From NCBI RefSeq assembly GCF_000612545.2, contig NZ_CP097800.1:4278501-4342500 (forward strand): 64,000 nt of DNA, in the 5' to 3' direction. Position numbers and translations under genes: made by a program. The notes under the pieces were generated by a model. The model ran no database searches, was not told the DNA's origin, and saw nothing but the letters and a program-made list of their open reading frames with translations. Shown one piece after another: positions 1 through 8,268 of the stretch; position 1 is the stretch's first letter; the number at the start of each line of letters is the position of its first letter. The DNA comes from Streptomyces sp. PCS3-D2 (GTDB taxonomy: Bacteria; Actinomycetota; Actinomycetes; Streptomycetales; Streptomycetaceae).

Positions 1-1362
1 GCCTTCGGCGACGGCGAGGTCTTCGCCGAGCCCTACGTGGAGCGCGGCCGGCACGTCGAGGTACAGATCCTCGCCGACGCCCACGGCACCGTCTGGGCCC
101 TCGGCACCCGCGACTGCTCCCTCCAACGCCGCCACCAGAAGGTCATCGAGGAGGCCCCCGCGCCCGGCCTGCCGGACACCCTGCGCGAGAGCCTCCACAC
201 CGCCGCCGTCGCCGCGGCCCGCGCCGTCTCCTACCGGGGCGCGGGCACCGTGGAGTTCCTCGTCACCGCCGACGGGCGCCCGTACTTCCTGGAGATGAAC
301 ACCCGCCTCCAGGTCGAACACCCCGTCACCGAAGCCGTCTTCGGCCTCGACCTGGTCGCCCTCCAGCTGCGCGTCGCCGAGGGCGCTGCCCTGCCCCCGG
401 CACCCCCGGAGCCCACCGGACACGCCGTCGAGGCCCGGCTCTACGCCGAGGACCCCGCCCAGGACTGGCGCCCCCAGACCGGTGTCCTGCACACCCTGGA
501 CATCCCCGGCCGGGTCCGCGTCGACACCGGCTTCGCCGACGGCGACACCGTCGGCGTCCACTACGACCCCATGCTCGCCAAGGTCGTCGCCCATGCCCCC
601 ACCCGCGCCGAAGCCGTCCGCGCCCTCGCCCACGCCCTCGCCGGAGCCCGCATCCACGGGCTCACCACCAACCGGGAACTCCTCGTCGGCTCCCTGCGCC
701 ACCCCGAGTTCACCGCCGCACACCTCGACACCGGCTTCTACGAGCGCCACCTCGCCACCCTCACCGACACCGCCCCGGACGCCGGTACCGCCGCTCTCGC
801 CGCCGCTCTCGCCGAGGCCGCCCCCGCCCCGGACGCGCCCCTCGCCGCCCGCCTCGGCGGCTGGCGCAACCTCCGCTCCCAGCCGCAGACCCGCCGCTAC
901 ACCGGCGCCGGCACCACGTACGAGGTCCAGTACCACCCCGTCGACCACCCCGGCGTTCGAGTGGTGTCGGCCGAACGCCACCTCGTCACCCTCGAAGTCG
1001 ACGGCATCCGGCGGATGTTCCACGTGAAACGAAATGCGAGCAACACCGAGGTCTACGTCGACTCCCCGCTCGGATCCCACACCCTCACCCCCGTCCCCCG
1101 GTTCCCGGACCCCCAGGACCGCACCGAACCGGGCTCCCTGCTCGCCCCCATGCCCGGCACCGTCGTCCGCGTCGCCGAGGGCCTCGCCCCCGGCAGCGCC
1201 GTCACCGCCGGGCAGCCCCTGCTCTGGCTGGAGGCCATGAAGATGGAGCACCGCATCCTCGCTCCGGCCACCGGCACGCTCACCGCGCTCCACGCCGTCA
1301 CCGGCCAACAGGTCGAATTCGGCGCCCTGCTCGCCGTAGTCCAGGAGGAACCGCAGCCATGA
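1..1362 (+). CDS. Acyl-CoA carboxylase biotin-carrying alpha subunit (5' end outside window)
   Basis: The reading frame is open from base 1, so the N-terminus lies upstream. The visible part holds the end of the ATP-grasp biotin carboxylase domain (motif MNTRLQVEHPVTE near fragment residues 98-110) and the biotin carboxylase C-terminal domain. A linker and a C-terminal biotinyl domain follow; the lysine of EAMKMEH (codon 1240-1242) is the biotinylation site. Such subunits carboxylate biotin with ATP and bicarbonate and feed a separate carboxyltransferase beta subunit, not visible here. The stop overlaps the start of the next gene (ATGA), so the two are translationally coupled. The partner dehydrogenase and hydratase suggest a branched-chain or odd-chain acyl-CoA pathway such as methylcrotonyl-CoA. 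Acetyl- or propionyl-CoA specificity cannot be excluded. Confidence 0.93.
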   Translation, partial: AFGDGEVFAEPYVERGRHVEVQILADAHGTVWALGTRDCSLQRRHQKVIEEAPAPGLPDTLRESLHTAAVAAARAVSYRGAGTVEFLVTADGRPYFLEMNTRLQVEHPVTEAVFGLDLVALQLRVAEGAALPPAPPEPTGHAVEARLYAEDPAQDWRPQTGVLHTLDIPGRVRVDTGFADGDTVGVHYDPMLAKVVAHAPTRAEAVRALAHALAGARIHGLTTNRELLVGSLRHPEFTAAHLDTGFYERHLATLTDTAPDAGTAALAAALAEAAPAPDAPLAARLGGWRNLRSQPQTRRYTGAGTTYEVQYHPVDHPGVRVVSAERHLVTLEVDGIRRMFHVKRNASNTEVYVDSPLGSHTLTPVPRFPDPQDRTEPGSLLAPMPGTVVRVAEGLAPGSAVTAGQPLLWLEAMKMEHRILAPATGTLTALHAVTGQQVEFGALLAVVQEEPQP

Positions 1363-2531
1363 GCCCCACCATCGAGTCCGCCGAACACCGTGCCCTGCGC
1401 GCCGCCGTCGCCGCCCTCGGGCAGCGCTACGGCCGCGCCTACCTCGACCGCGTCGCCCGCGAGGGCGGCCACCCCGACGAACTGTGGGCCGAGGCCGCGA
1501 AGCTCGGCTACCTCGGCGTCAACCTCCCCGAGGAGTACGGCGGCGGAGGCAGCGGCATCGCCGAACTGGCCATCGTCCTCGAAGAGCTGGGCGCCGCGGG
1601 CTGTCCGCTGCTCATGATGGTCGTCTCGCCCGCCATCTGCGGGACCGTCATCGCCCGCTTCGGCACCGACGACCAGAAGCGGAGCTGGCTCCCCGGCCTC
1701 GCCGACGGCAGCCGCACCATGGCCTTCGGCATCACCGAACCCGACGCCGGATCCAACTCCCACCGCATCACCACCACGGCCCGCCGCGACGGCGACGACT
1801 GGATCCTCACCGGCCGCAAGGTCTTCATCTCCGGCGTCGACATCGCCGACGCCACCCTCATCGTCGGCCGCACCGAGACCGCATCACCCGGCGGGGCCGC
1901 ACCCGCCCTCAAGCCCTGCCTGTTCATCGTCCCGCGCGACACCCCGGGCTTCGGCCGCTCGGCCATCGACATGGAGCTGCAGGCGGCGGAGAAACAGTTC
2001 GAACTCACCCTGGACGAGGTGCGCCTGCCCGCCTCGGCCCTGGTCGGCGACGAGGACGCGGGCCTCCTCCAGCTCTTCGCCGGTCTCAACCCCGAACGCA
2101 TCATGACCGCCGCCTTCGCCATCGGCATGGGCCGCTACGCCCTCGCCCGAGCCGTCGAGTACGCGAAGACCCGCCAGGTGTGGAAGGAGCCGATCGGAGC
2201 CCACCAGGCCGTGGCCCACCCGCTGGCCCAGGCCCACATCGAGCTGGAACTGGCCCGCCTCATGACCGGGAAGGCAGCCGCCCTGTACGACGCGGGTGAC
2301 GACATGGGCGCGGGCGAGGCCGCGAACATGGCGAAGTACGCCGCGGCCGAGGCCTGCGTCCGCGCCGTGGACCAGTCCGTCCACACCCTCGGCGGCAACG
2401 GACTCACCCGCGAATACGGCCTGGGCTCACTCATCACCGCCTCCCGCGTGGCCCGCATCGCCCCGGTCAGCCGCGAGATGATCCTCAACTTCGTCTCCCA
2501 CCAGACCCTTGGCCTCCCCAAGTCGTACTGA
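1359..2531 (+). CDS. Acyl-CoA dehydrogenase
   Basis: This is a 390-residue FAD-dependent acyl-CoA dehydrogenase of normal length. It has the N-terminal helical domain with LGVNLPEEYGG, the middle beta domain with the FAD-contact motif AFGITEPDAGSNSH, and a C-terminal four-helix domain with VHTLGGNGLTREYG. It introduces the alpha,beta double bond in an acyl-CoA thioester and would pass electrons to ETF. The ATG overlaps the stop of the carboxylase subunit by four bases. Its C-terminus (MILNFVSHQTLGLPKSY) matches the usual end of the family. The Glu of the EGT motif seen in medium-chain enzymes is absent, so the catalytic base must sit elsewhere, as in isovaleryl-CoA dehydrogenases. The exact substrate is not determined. 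Confidence 0.93.
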   Translation: MSPTIESAEHRALRAAVAALGQRYGRAYLDRVAREGGHPDELWAEAAKLGYLGVNLPEEYGGGGSGIAELAIVLEELGAAGCPLLMMVVSPAICGTVIARFGTDDQKRSWLPGLADGSRTMAFGITEPDAGSNSHRITTTARRDGDDWILTGRKVFISGVDIADATLIVGRTETASPGGAAPALKPCLFIVPRDTPGFGRSAIDMELQAAEKQFELTLDEVRLPASALVGDEDAGLLQLFAGLNPERIMTAAFAIGMGRYALARAVEYAKTRQVWKEPIGAHQAVAHPLAQAHIELELARLMTGKAAALYDAGDDMGAGEAANMAKYAAAEACVRAVDQSVHTLGGNGLTREYGLGSLITASRVARIAPVSREMILNFVSHQTLGLPKSY

Positions 2532-2888
2532 GCCCCTGCGGGGCGCTCGGCGGAGTCGGCCCGGTGGTCGCGCGGCCACCGCCCCGCCCACGTCCGGGCG
2601 GCCCGCCCGCCGGGCACCGGCCCGCACCGCGCGCGGACCGGCCCGCACAGGGTTCGGCCGGGCCTCGGGGTACTGCCCCGCCCCACCGGGGTCGGATCCG
2701 CCTGTCCGGGGGCGGGTCCGCCTGTCCGAGGCGGCCGGGCCGCGCGCCGACCGTGCTCCGCAGGGGCGAGCCCGGGGCCGGGGCGCGGGCGCGGTCCCGC
2801 CCCGGACACCGCCGAACTCCCCGTACGGGCCACCGCATAACCTCCCCCCGGAGGACCCGTACACCCCGCCCACCGCTCCGGAGGAGCC
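2532..2888. other. Intergenic region, 357 bp, no gene seen
   Basis: This G+C-rich stretch separates the dehydrogenase from the enoyl-CoA hydratase. Open frames cross it on both strands, but their compositions look like shadows (proline/arginine-rich, no family features). The 3' end carries a good ribosome binding site (GGAGGAG) for the hydratase and a TAACCT element about 50 bases upstream of its start. I see no copy of the CTGACG palindrome found later in the window. Confidence 0.5.
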
Positions 2889-3626
2889 ATGGCCACACCC
2901 GTCCACGCCACAACGGCGGCCGGAGTCACCACCCTGACCCTCGATTCCCCGGCCAACCGCAACGCGCTCTCCGCCGCGCTCGTCGCCGACCTCCGGGCCG
3001 CCTTCGCCGCGGCCGCCGCGGACCCGGACGTACGCGCCGTCGTCCTCACGCACACCGGTTCCACCTTCTGCTCCGGCGCCGACCTCACGTCCCCCACCGC
3101 CCCGGCCGACTTCGTCGCCCTGCTCCGCGAGATCGCCGAGCTGCCCCAGCCCGTCGTCGCCCGGGTCACGGGACACGTCCGGGCCGGCGGCCTCGGCCTG
3201 CTCGGCGTCTGCGACATCGCCGCCGCCGGCCCGACGTCCTCGTACGCCTTCACGGAGACCCACCTGGGTGTGGTCCCCGCCGTCATCTCCGCGCCGCTCC
3301 TGCCCCGCCTCGATCCGCGCGCCGCAGCCCGCTACGTCCTGACCGCCGAGGCCTTCGACGCCGCCGAGGCCGCACGGATCGGTCTGCTCACCCTGCACGG
3401 GGAGGACGTCGACGAGGTCCTCGCACCTGTCCTCGCGGGCCTGCGCAAGGCCGGACCGCAGGCACTCGCCGCGACCAAACGACTGTTCACCGCACCGGTA
3501 CGCGCGGCTCTCGCGCGGGACGGAGCCGCCCTCACCGCACTGTCCGCGCACCACTTCGGCTCCGCCGAGGCCCGCGAGGGCATCACCGCCCGCCTCGAAC
3601 GCCGGGACCCGTCATGGGCACGGTGA
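2889..3626 (+). CDS. Enoyl-CoA hydratase/isomerase family protein
   Basis: The 245-residue crotonase-fold protein carries the oxyanion-hole segments around HTGSTFCSGADL (near residue 60) and RVTGHVRAGGLGLLGVCDIA (near residue 100). It most likely hydrates an enoyl-CoA made by the upstream dehydrogenase. The ATG follows GGAGGAGCC at a normal distance. It ends 13 bases inside the following TetR gene, so the two are probably co-transcribed and coupled. The C-terminal acyl-CoA pocket region is conventional. Family membership is secure; whether it is a hydratase, isomerase or lyase is not. Confidence 0.9.
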   Translation: MATPVHATTAAGVTTLTLDSPANRNALSAALVADLRAAFAAAAADPDVRAVVLTHTGSTFCSGADLTSPTAPADFVALLREIAELPQPVVARVTGHVRAGGLGLLGVCDIAAAGPTSSYAFTETHLGVVPAVISAPLLPRLDPRAAARYVLTAEAFDAAEAARIGLLTLHGEDVDEVLAPVLAGLRKAGPQALAATKRLFTAPVRAALARDGAALTALSAHHFGSAEAREGITARLERRDPSWAR

Positions 3627-4222
3627 CGGGCGCGGCGTCCGCCGCAACCGGCCCCAAGCAGGCGCGCAGCCGCGTCACCCGCCGCCACCTGCTGGAGGCG
3701 GCCGTGTCCTGCCTGGCCGAGCACGGCTGGGCCGGTTCCACCGTGTCCGTCGTCGCCGAACGCGCCGGTGTCTCCCGCGGAGCCGCCCAGCACCACTTCC
3801 CGACCCGCGAGGACCTGTTCACCGCCGCCGTCGAGTACGTGGCCGAGGAACGCTCCACCGCCCTGCGCGACCTCTTCCACGCCGGTCCGGCCGCCCGCCC
3901 GGCCGTGGTGGAGGCGCTGGTCGACCTGTACACGGGCGCCCTCTTCCGGGCAGCGCTCCAACTCTGGGTCGCCGCCTCCAACGAGGAGCAGCTCCGCCCG
4001 AGGGTCACCGAGCTGGAGGCCCGGGTCGGCCGCGAGACCCATCGCATCGCGGTCGAGCTGCTGGGCGCCGACGAGTCCGTACCCGGCGTACGGGAGACCG
4101 TGCAGGGCCTCCTCGACATGGCCCGCGGCCTGGGGCTGGCGAACGTGCTGACCGACGACGCGGCCCGCCGGGACCGTGTCGTGGCCCAGTGGTCGCGCAT
4201 CCTCGACGCGGCTCTCGGCTGA
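3614..4222 (+). CDS. TetR/AcrR family transcriptional regulator
   Basis: The 202-residue protein has an N-terminal TetR helix-turn-helix (residues about 15-60; VSVVAERAGVSRGAAQHHFPTREDL) followed by an all-helical ligand-binding domain. The chosen ATG lies 13 bases inside the end of the enoyl-CoA hydratase gene; the open frame runs much further upstream but is arginine/proline-rich shadow there. Being the last gene of the carboxylase/dehydrogenase/hydratase cluster, it probably represses that cluster in response to an acyl-CoA. That is inference from position. It is unlike the second TetR protein at 46930-47577. Confidence 0.88.
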   Translation: MGTVTGAASAATGPKQARSRVTRRHLLEAAVSCLAEHGWAGSTVSVVAERAGVSRGAAQHHFPTREDLFTAAVEYVAEERSTALRDLFHAGPAARPAVVEALVDLYTGALFRAALQLWVAASNEEQLRPRVTELEARVGRETHRIAVELLGADESVPGVRETVQGLLDMARGLGLANVLTDDAARRDRVVAQWSRILDAALG

Positions 4223-4262
4223 GCGCACCCCAGCGCCCGACAAGCCGCCGGGTCCGGAAGAC

Positions 4263-4313
4263 ACCACAGGGGCGCCGCGCCCGGAGTGGTCCGGGGCGCG
4301 GCGCCCCCGTGGT
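4263..4313. terminator. Bidirectional terminator hairpin between tetR and citrate synthase
   Basis: Two 20-base arms (4263-4282 and 4294-4313) are complementary with one mismatch around an 11-base loop. The hairpin sits between convergent genes, so it can end transcription from both sides. It has no T-run, as is common in Streptomyces. Confidence 0.75.
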
Positions 4314-4331
4314 GGCGGGAGGCCGGGCCGG

Positions 4332-5438
4332 TCAGGCGGTCTCGGCGATGTCCGCGTAGCCCTCGATCTCCTGCGGGTCGCGCCGGCCCGGACCGGTGTA
4401 GCGGGCCGACGGGCGCACCAGGCGGCCGGTGCGCTTCTGCTCCAGGATGTGCGCCGACCAGCCCGCGGTACGGGCGCAGCTGAACATGGAGGTGAACATG
4501 TGCGCCGGGACCTCCGCGAAGTCCAGCATGATCGCGGCCCAGAACTCCACGTTGGTGGCGAGCACCCGGTCGGGGCGGCGCGCGTGCAGCTCCTCCAGGG
4601 CGGCCTTCTCCAGGGCGGCCGCCACCTCGTAGCGCGGCGCGTCCAGCTCCTTGGCCGTGCGCCGCAGCACCCGGGCGCGCGGGTCTTCGGCGCGGTAGAC
4701 GCGGTGCCCGAAGCCCATCAGGCGCTCGCCCTTGTCGAGGGCCTTCTTCACATACGCCACGGCGTCACCGGTGCGCTCGATCTCCTCGATCATGCCGAGC
4801 ACGCGGGACGGCGCGCCGCCGTGCAGCGGGCCCGACATGGCGCCGACGGCGCCGGAGAGGGCGGCCGCCACGTCCGCACCGGTGGAGGCGATGACGCGGG
4901 CGGTGAACGTGGAGGCGTTCATCCCGTGCTCGGCGGCGGAGGTCCAGTAGGCGTCGACGGCCTTGACGTGCTTCGGGTCCGGCTCGCCCCGCCAGCGGAT
5001 CATGAACCGCTCGACGACGGACTCGGCCTTGTCGATCTCGCGCTGGGGGACCATGGGCAGGCCCTGGCCGCGGGCGGACTGGGCGACGTACGACAGCGCC
5101 ATCACGGCCGCGCGCGCCAGGTCGTCGCGGGCGGTCTGCACGTCGATGTCCAGGAGCGGTTTCAGACCCCACACGGGGGCGAGCATCGCGAGCGCGGACT
5201 GCACGTCGACGCGGATGTCACCGGAGTGGACCGGGATGGGGAAGGGCTCGGCGGCCGGGAGACCTGGGTTGAACGCCCCGTCGACCAGCAGGCCCCAGAC
5301 GTTCCCGAAGGAGACGTGGCCGACGAGGTCTTCGATGTCGACGCCCCGGTAGCGGAGCGATCCGCCTTCCTTGTCCGGTTCGGCGATCTCGGTCTCGAAC
5401 GCGACGACCCCTTCGAGCCCGGGTACGAAGTCGGACAT
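4332..5438 (-). CDS. Citrate synthase 2 (citrate synthase family)
   Basis: This 368-residue protein is a type I citrate synthase of the short actinobacterial class. The catalytic histidines lie in GPLHGGAPS (near residue 220) and GFGHRVYRAEDPRARVL (near 265), and the acidic active-site residue in IMLDFAEVPAHMF (near 320). It condenses acetyl-CoA or a related acyl-CoA with oxaloacetate. The ATG is preceded by GAGGAGCCGCC. It lies divergent to pdxH and convergent to the tetR gene. Streptomyces carry more than one citrate synthase gene, and a methylcitrate synthase role cannot be ruled out from sequence alone. Confidence 0.9.
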   Translation of the reverse strand: MSDFVPGLEGVVAFETEIAEPDKEGGSLRYRGVDIEDLVGHVSFGNVWGLLVDGAFNPGLPAAEPFPIPVHSGDIRVDVQSALAMLAPVWGLKPLLDIDVQTARDDLARAAVMALSYVAQSARGQGLPMVPQREIDKAESVVERFMIRWRGEPDPKHVKAVDAYWTSAAEHGMNASTFTARVIASTGADVAAALSGAVGAMSGPLHGGAPSRVLGMIEEIERTGDAVAYVKKALDKGERLMGFGHRVYRAEDPRARVLRRTAKELDAPRYEVAAALEKAALEELHARRPDRVLATNVEFWAAIMLDFAEVPAHMFTSMFSCARTAGWSAHILEQKRTGRLVRPSARYTGPGRRDPQEIEGYADIAETA

Positions 5439-5638
5439 CAGGCGGCTCCTCAGATAGTGCGAACACGCGCGGCTCCCGGCGTGACTCGCGGTCCGGCGCG
5501 GTCATCCCCGTTGATGCCCGGCAGGGCCGATGGTCATCCGTGCGGGGACCTTCGGACCGGCCCCAAGATTTTGGCCGCTACGCCCCGGCTGCGGAAGCGT
5601 GACATACGGCACACCGCCGCGGGTTCACCTGCGGCAGG

Positions 5639-6304
5639 ATGGCCGACGTGACCGATCAGGACATTGACCCCGCAATGATGCGCAAGCAGTACCGCTCGGA
5701 GATCGTCCACGAGGAGAGCCTCGCCGAGGACCCCATGGAACAGTTCGCCCGGTGGTTCCAGCAGGCGGCCGACTCGCACCTCTTCGAACCGAACGCCATG
5801 GTCGTCTCGACGGCCACCCCCGACGGGCGGCCCAGCTCGCGCACGGTGCTGCTGAAGCAGTTCGACAGCCGGGGGTTCGTGTTCTTCACCAACTACGCGT
5901 CCCGCAAGGGGCGGGAGCTCGCGCGGAACCCGCACGTCGCGCTGCTCTTCCCCTGGCACCCCATCGCCCGCCAGGTGATCGTCAACGGTACGGCGGCCCG
6001 CATCGGCCGCGACGAGACGGCGGCGTACTTCCGGTCCCGGCCGCACGGCTCGCAGCTGGGCGCCTGGGCCAGCGAGCAGTCGAGCGTGATCGGCTCGCGC
6101 GCGGAGCTGGACAGCCGCTACGCCGAGCTCGCGGCGCGCTACCCGGAGGGCGAGCAGGTTCCGGTGCCGCCGGAGTGGGGCGGTCTGCGGGTGGTTCCCC
6201 GGGAGATCGAATTCTGGCAGGGCCACGAGAACCGGCTGCACGACCGCCTCCACTACGTGCTGGAGGGTGACGAGAAGTGGCGTCTGGAGCGGCTCTGCCC
6301 CTAG
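5639..6304 (+). CDS. pdxH: Pyridoxamine 5'-phosphate oxidase
   Basis: The 221-residue FMN enzyme oxidises pyridoxine or pyridoxamine 5'-phosphate to pyridoxal 5'-phosphate. Family marks are the N-terminal MRKQYRSE, the FMN-binding segment [28 protein letters not shown] (about residues 60-88), [16 protein letters not shown], and the C-terminal [16 protein letters not shown] with the substrate-contacting RLHDR. Length and domain order are those of true PdxH. It is monocistronic by context, divergent from citrate synthase. A second, more divergent member of the fold is encoded at 42521-43234. Confidence 0.95.
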   Translation: MADVTDQDIDPAMMRKQYRSEIVHEESLAEDPMEQFARWFQQAADSHLFEPNAMVVSTATPDGRPSSRTVLLKQFDSRGFVFFTNYASRKGRELARNPHVALLFPWHPIARQVIVNGTAARIGRDETAAYFRSRPHGSQLGAWASEQSSVIGSRAELDSRYAELAARYPEGEQVPVPPEWGGLRVVPREIEFWQGHENRLHDRLHYVLEGDEKWRLERLCP

Positions 6305-6335
6305 GCGTCAGGCGTTCTCTCCCCGGGAGCGTCGT

Positions 6336-6350
6336 CCGCCCGGAGGGCGG
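6336..6350 (+). terminator. Hairpin after pdxH
   Basis: CCGCCC-GGA-GGGCGG forms a 6-bp G/C stem 32 bases after the pdxH stop. It is compact and lacks a T-run, so it is a plausible but weak terminator. Confidence 0.4.
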
Positions 6351-6610
6351 GCGGCCCCGCGGCGTCCGGGGCGTGCGATCGCACGGCGGAGGGCGTCGAG
6401 GGGCGGGCGGGTGGGCGGGACCTTCGCAACGGGCCCCGGGGCCCGTCCCGCGGGAGCGTGGACGCAGACGACCCGCGAGCTCGGGTTCCTCTCCTGCAGT
6501 GAGAGGAGCCGGCCGGACGTGCCGGCGAGCCCGCGGGTCGGGTGACTGCTTGGGATTGGCGCCGGGCGATCCGCCGGGCACCGCACTGGGTGCGTTGCTG
6601 ACGACGGGCC

Positions 6611-6649
6611 CTAGCCCGCAGCCACCTCACGCGTCCGGTTTCCGTACAT
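6611..6649 (-). CDS. Possible 12-codon mini-ORF (MYGNRTREVAAG)
   Basis: On the minus strand an ATG opens a 12-residue frame ending in TAG. Upstream is a strong Shine-Dalgarno-like AAGGGAGG, but its spacing to the ATG (about 12 bases) is longer than usual. A promoter-like element lies 35-60 bases upstream. It is too short to identify by family. It could be a leader peptide, a small-protein gene or part of a non-coding RNA. Confidence 0.3.
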   Translation of the reverse strand: MYGNRTREVAAG

Positions 6650-6682
6650 TTCGGGAACCACCTCCCTTCTCGTGTGCCTCAG

Positions 6683-6711
6683 AGCCTAGGTAGCCCCGGC
6701 GGCGGCCACAA
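6683..6711 (-). promoter_or_regulatory. Candidate vegetative promoter, leftward
   Basis: Read on the minus strand, TTGTGG (6706-6711) and TAGGCT (6683-6688) are exactly 17 bases apart. This fits the HrdB-type pattern (TTGACR-like -35, TANNNT -10). It points at the mini-ORF at 6611-6649. Confidence 0.4.
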
Positions 6712-6870
6712 CCGTTTTATTTCCCGCGCTCGCCGCCGGACCGTGTGGCCGCCCGGTCCGGCCCGACCGGATTTCGTGTCCCCAATCCGGCGAAAGCGGT
6801 GTGGTGTGGGTCACGTTCGAGTTCAATGATCTGACGTGCCGCATACGCGAACACCTGCTGGGGGTTCCAG

Positions 6871-8184
6871 GTGAGTGCTTCCGGACGTGACGAGACCGCC
6901 GACGACCTGCTCGCCGCGCTGCTGGACGGGATGGACGCCGCGCTGTGCGCCTTCGATTCCGACGGGGTGATCACCCACTGGAACCGTGAGGCCGAGCGGA
7001 TCCTGGGCTGGTCGGCCGGGGAGGCCGTCGGGCGCAAGGGATTCGAGGGGTGGGCCGTGCGGGCCGCCGACGCGCAGGACGTGCAGGACAGACTGATGTC
7101 CGCCCAGCACGTCCCCGGCCGCCACGTCCACGAATTCGCGCTGCTCACCAAGGACGGCGGGCGGGTCCTGGTACGGACGCAGTCCGCCGGGGTGCCGGGT
7201 GCCGACGGCTCGCCCGCGGGGGTGTACTGCGCCTTCAGCGAGGTGCACGCGCAGATCGACCTGGAGCGGTCCATCGCGCTGAGCGAGGCCCTGATGGAGG
7301 ACGCCTCCTGGGGCGTCGTCCTCGTCGACGTCGACCTGCGGCCCGCCGTGGTCAACACGCACGCCGCGCGGGCCTTCGGGACCACCGGCACCGCCCTGCT
7401 CGGTCGGCCTCTCGGGGAACTGCTGACCCAGGGGGTGGAGGAGTTGGAGGGTGCGCTCCAGCACGTGCTCGCGGAGGGGGCGCCGCCCGCGCCGGTCGAG
7501 ATGTGGGTCTCGGTGCGTACGGCGGAGGGCGTGCGGCGCCGGTGCTGGCGGTGCGGGTTCCTGCGGCTGGCCTCGCCGCTCGCGGAGGAACCGGTGCCGC
7601 TCGGCGTCGGCTGGCTGATCCAGGACGTCACCGAGGCCCGGCAGGAACAGCTCGATGCCGCGCAGGCGCGGTTCCGGTCCCACCAGCTCCACCGCGCCGG
7701 GCGGGCCGCCGCCGAATGCGAGGATCCGGCGGAGGCGGCCGCCGTGCGCCTGGACTTCGCGCTCGCCGGCTTCGCCGAGCACGCGCTGCTGGACGTCCTG
7801 GACCCGGCGGTCGACTCCGAGCGGCGCAGGCTCCTGCGGTGCGCCGCGTCGCCGCCCGCACTGCCGGGGCCCGGCTCGATCCCCGTGCGGTACGCGGCCG
7901 GGCACCCGGCGCTGCAGGCGCTGGACCGGATCGGCTCGGTGCGCACCAGCGCCCCGCGCGGCGAGGCGGACGCGGAGTGGGCGCGGGCCCGGCAGTGGCC
8001 CGAGGACGTGGCGCACGTGCTGTGCACGGTGCTGCGCAGCCGGGGCCGGACCCTGGGGGCGCTGACGTTCCTGCGCGGGCCCTCGCGGGTGGCGTTCGAG
8101 CGCGCGGACGCCGCGTACGCGGAGGAGGTGGCGGCTCGGGTCGCGGCGGACCTGGACCTGGCGACGCGCCCGCCGGGCCACTGA
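6871..8184 (+). CDS. PAS-PAS-GAF sensor protein without an output domain
   Basis: The 437-residue soluble protein starts with a PAS fold (about residues 10-120: DGVITHWNREAERILGWSAGEAVG). A second PAS-like domain follows (about 130-250: VVLVDVDLRPAVVNTHAARAFG), and then a GAF-like C-terminal region (about 270-430). In many Streptomyces relatives this arrangement is followed by a PP2C/SpoIIE phosphatase. Here the chain ends after the GAF part with no phosphatase, kinase or DNA-binding domain. The GTG start is preceded by GGGGGTTCCAG. It is probably a ligand or redox sensor acting through a protein partner; ligand and partner are unknown. Confidence 0.8.
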   Translation: MSASGRDETADDLLAALLDGMDAALCAFDSDGVITHWNREAERILGWSAGEAVGRKGFEGWAVRAADAQDVQDRLMSAQHVPGRHVHEFALLTKDGGRVLVRTQSAGVPGADGSPAGVYCAFSEVHAQIDLERSIALSEALMEDASWGVVLVDVDLRPAVVNTHAARAFGTTGTALLGRPLGELLTQGVEELEGALQHVLAEGAPPAPVEMWVSVRTAEGVRRRCWRCGFLRLASPLAEEPVPLGVGWLIQDVTEARQEQLDAAQARFRSHQLHRAGRAAAECEDPAEAAAVRLDFALAGFAEHALLDVLDPAVDSERRRLLRCAASPPALPGPGSIPVRYAAGHPALQALDRIGSVRTSAPRGEADAEWARARQWPEDVAHVLCTVLRSRGRTLGALTFLRGPSRVAFERADAAYAEEVAARVAADLDLATRPPGH

Positions 8185-8268
8185 CGCGGGCGGGCCCGGC
8201 GGCGGGCGCGGTCGGGGCCGTTTCGTGCGGGCCGGGCGGTCAGGGGCCGCCGGTGTCGGCCGGGGCGG

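Larger units (their letters stand above)
6305..6870. other. Long intergenic region (566 bp) with hairpins and a minus-strand promoter/mini-ORF
   Basis: The region holds a pdxH terminator-like hairpin (6336-6350), a second 7-bp inverted repeat near 6487-6507, and a minus-strand promoter-like element with a 12-codon ORF (separate entries). At the far end are the leader and ribosome binding site (GGGGGTTCCAG) of the PAS gene. Its structured layout, with a good promoter pointing left and no recognisable large gene, suggests a small RNA or a very short peptide gene. I recognise no known riboswitch class. Confidence 0.5.

Noticed and set aside
6305-6870. Riboswitch before the PAS gene
   Set aside because: I could not match conserved cores of cobalamin, c-di-AMP, c-di-GMP or other common classes, and the best signals point the other way.
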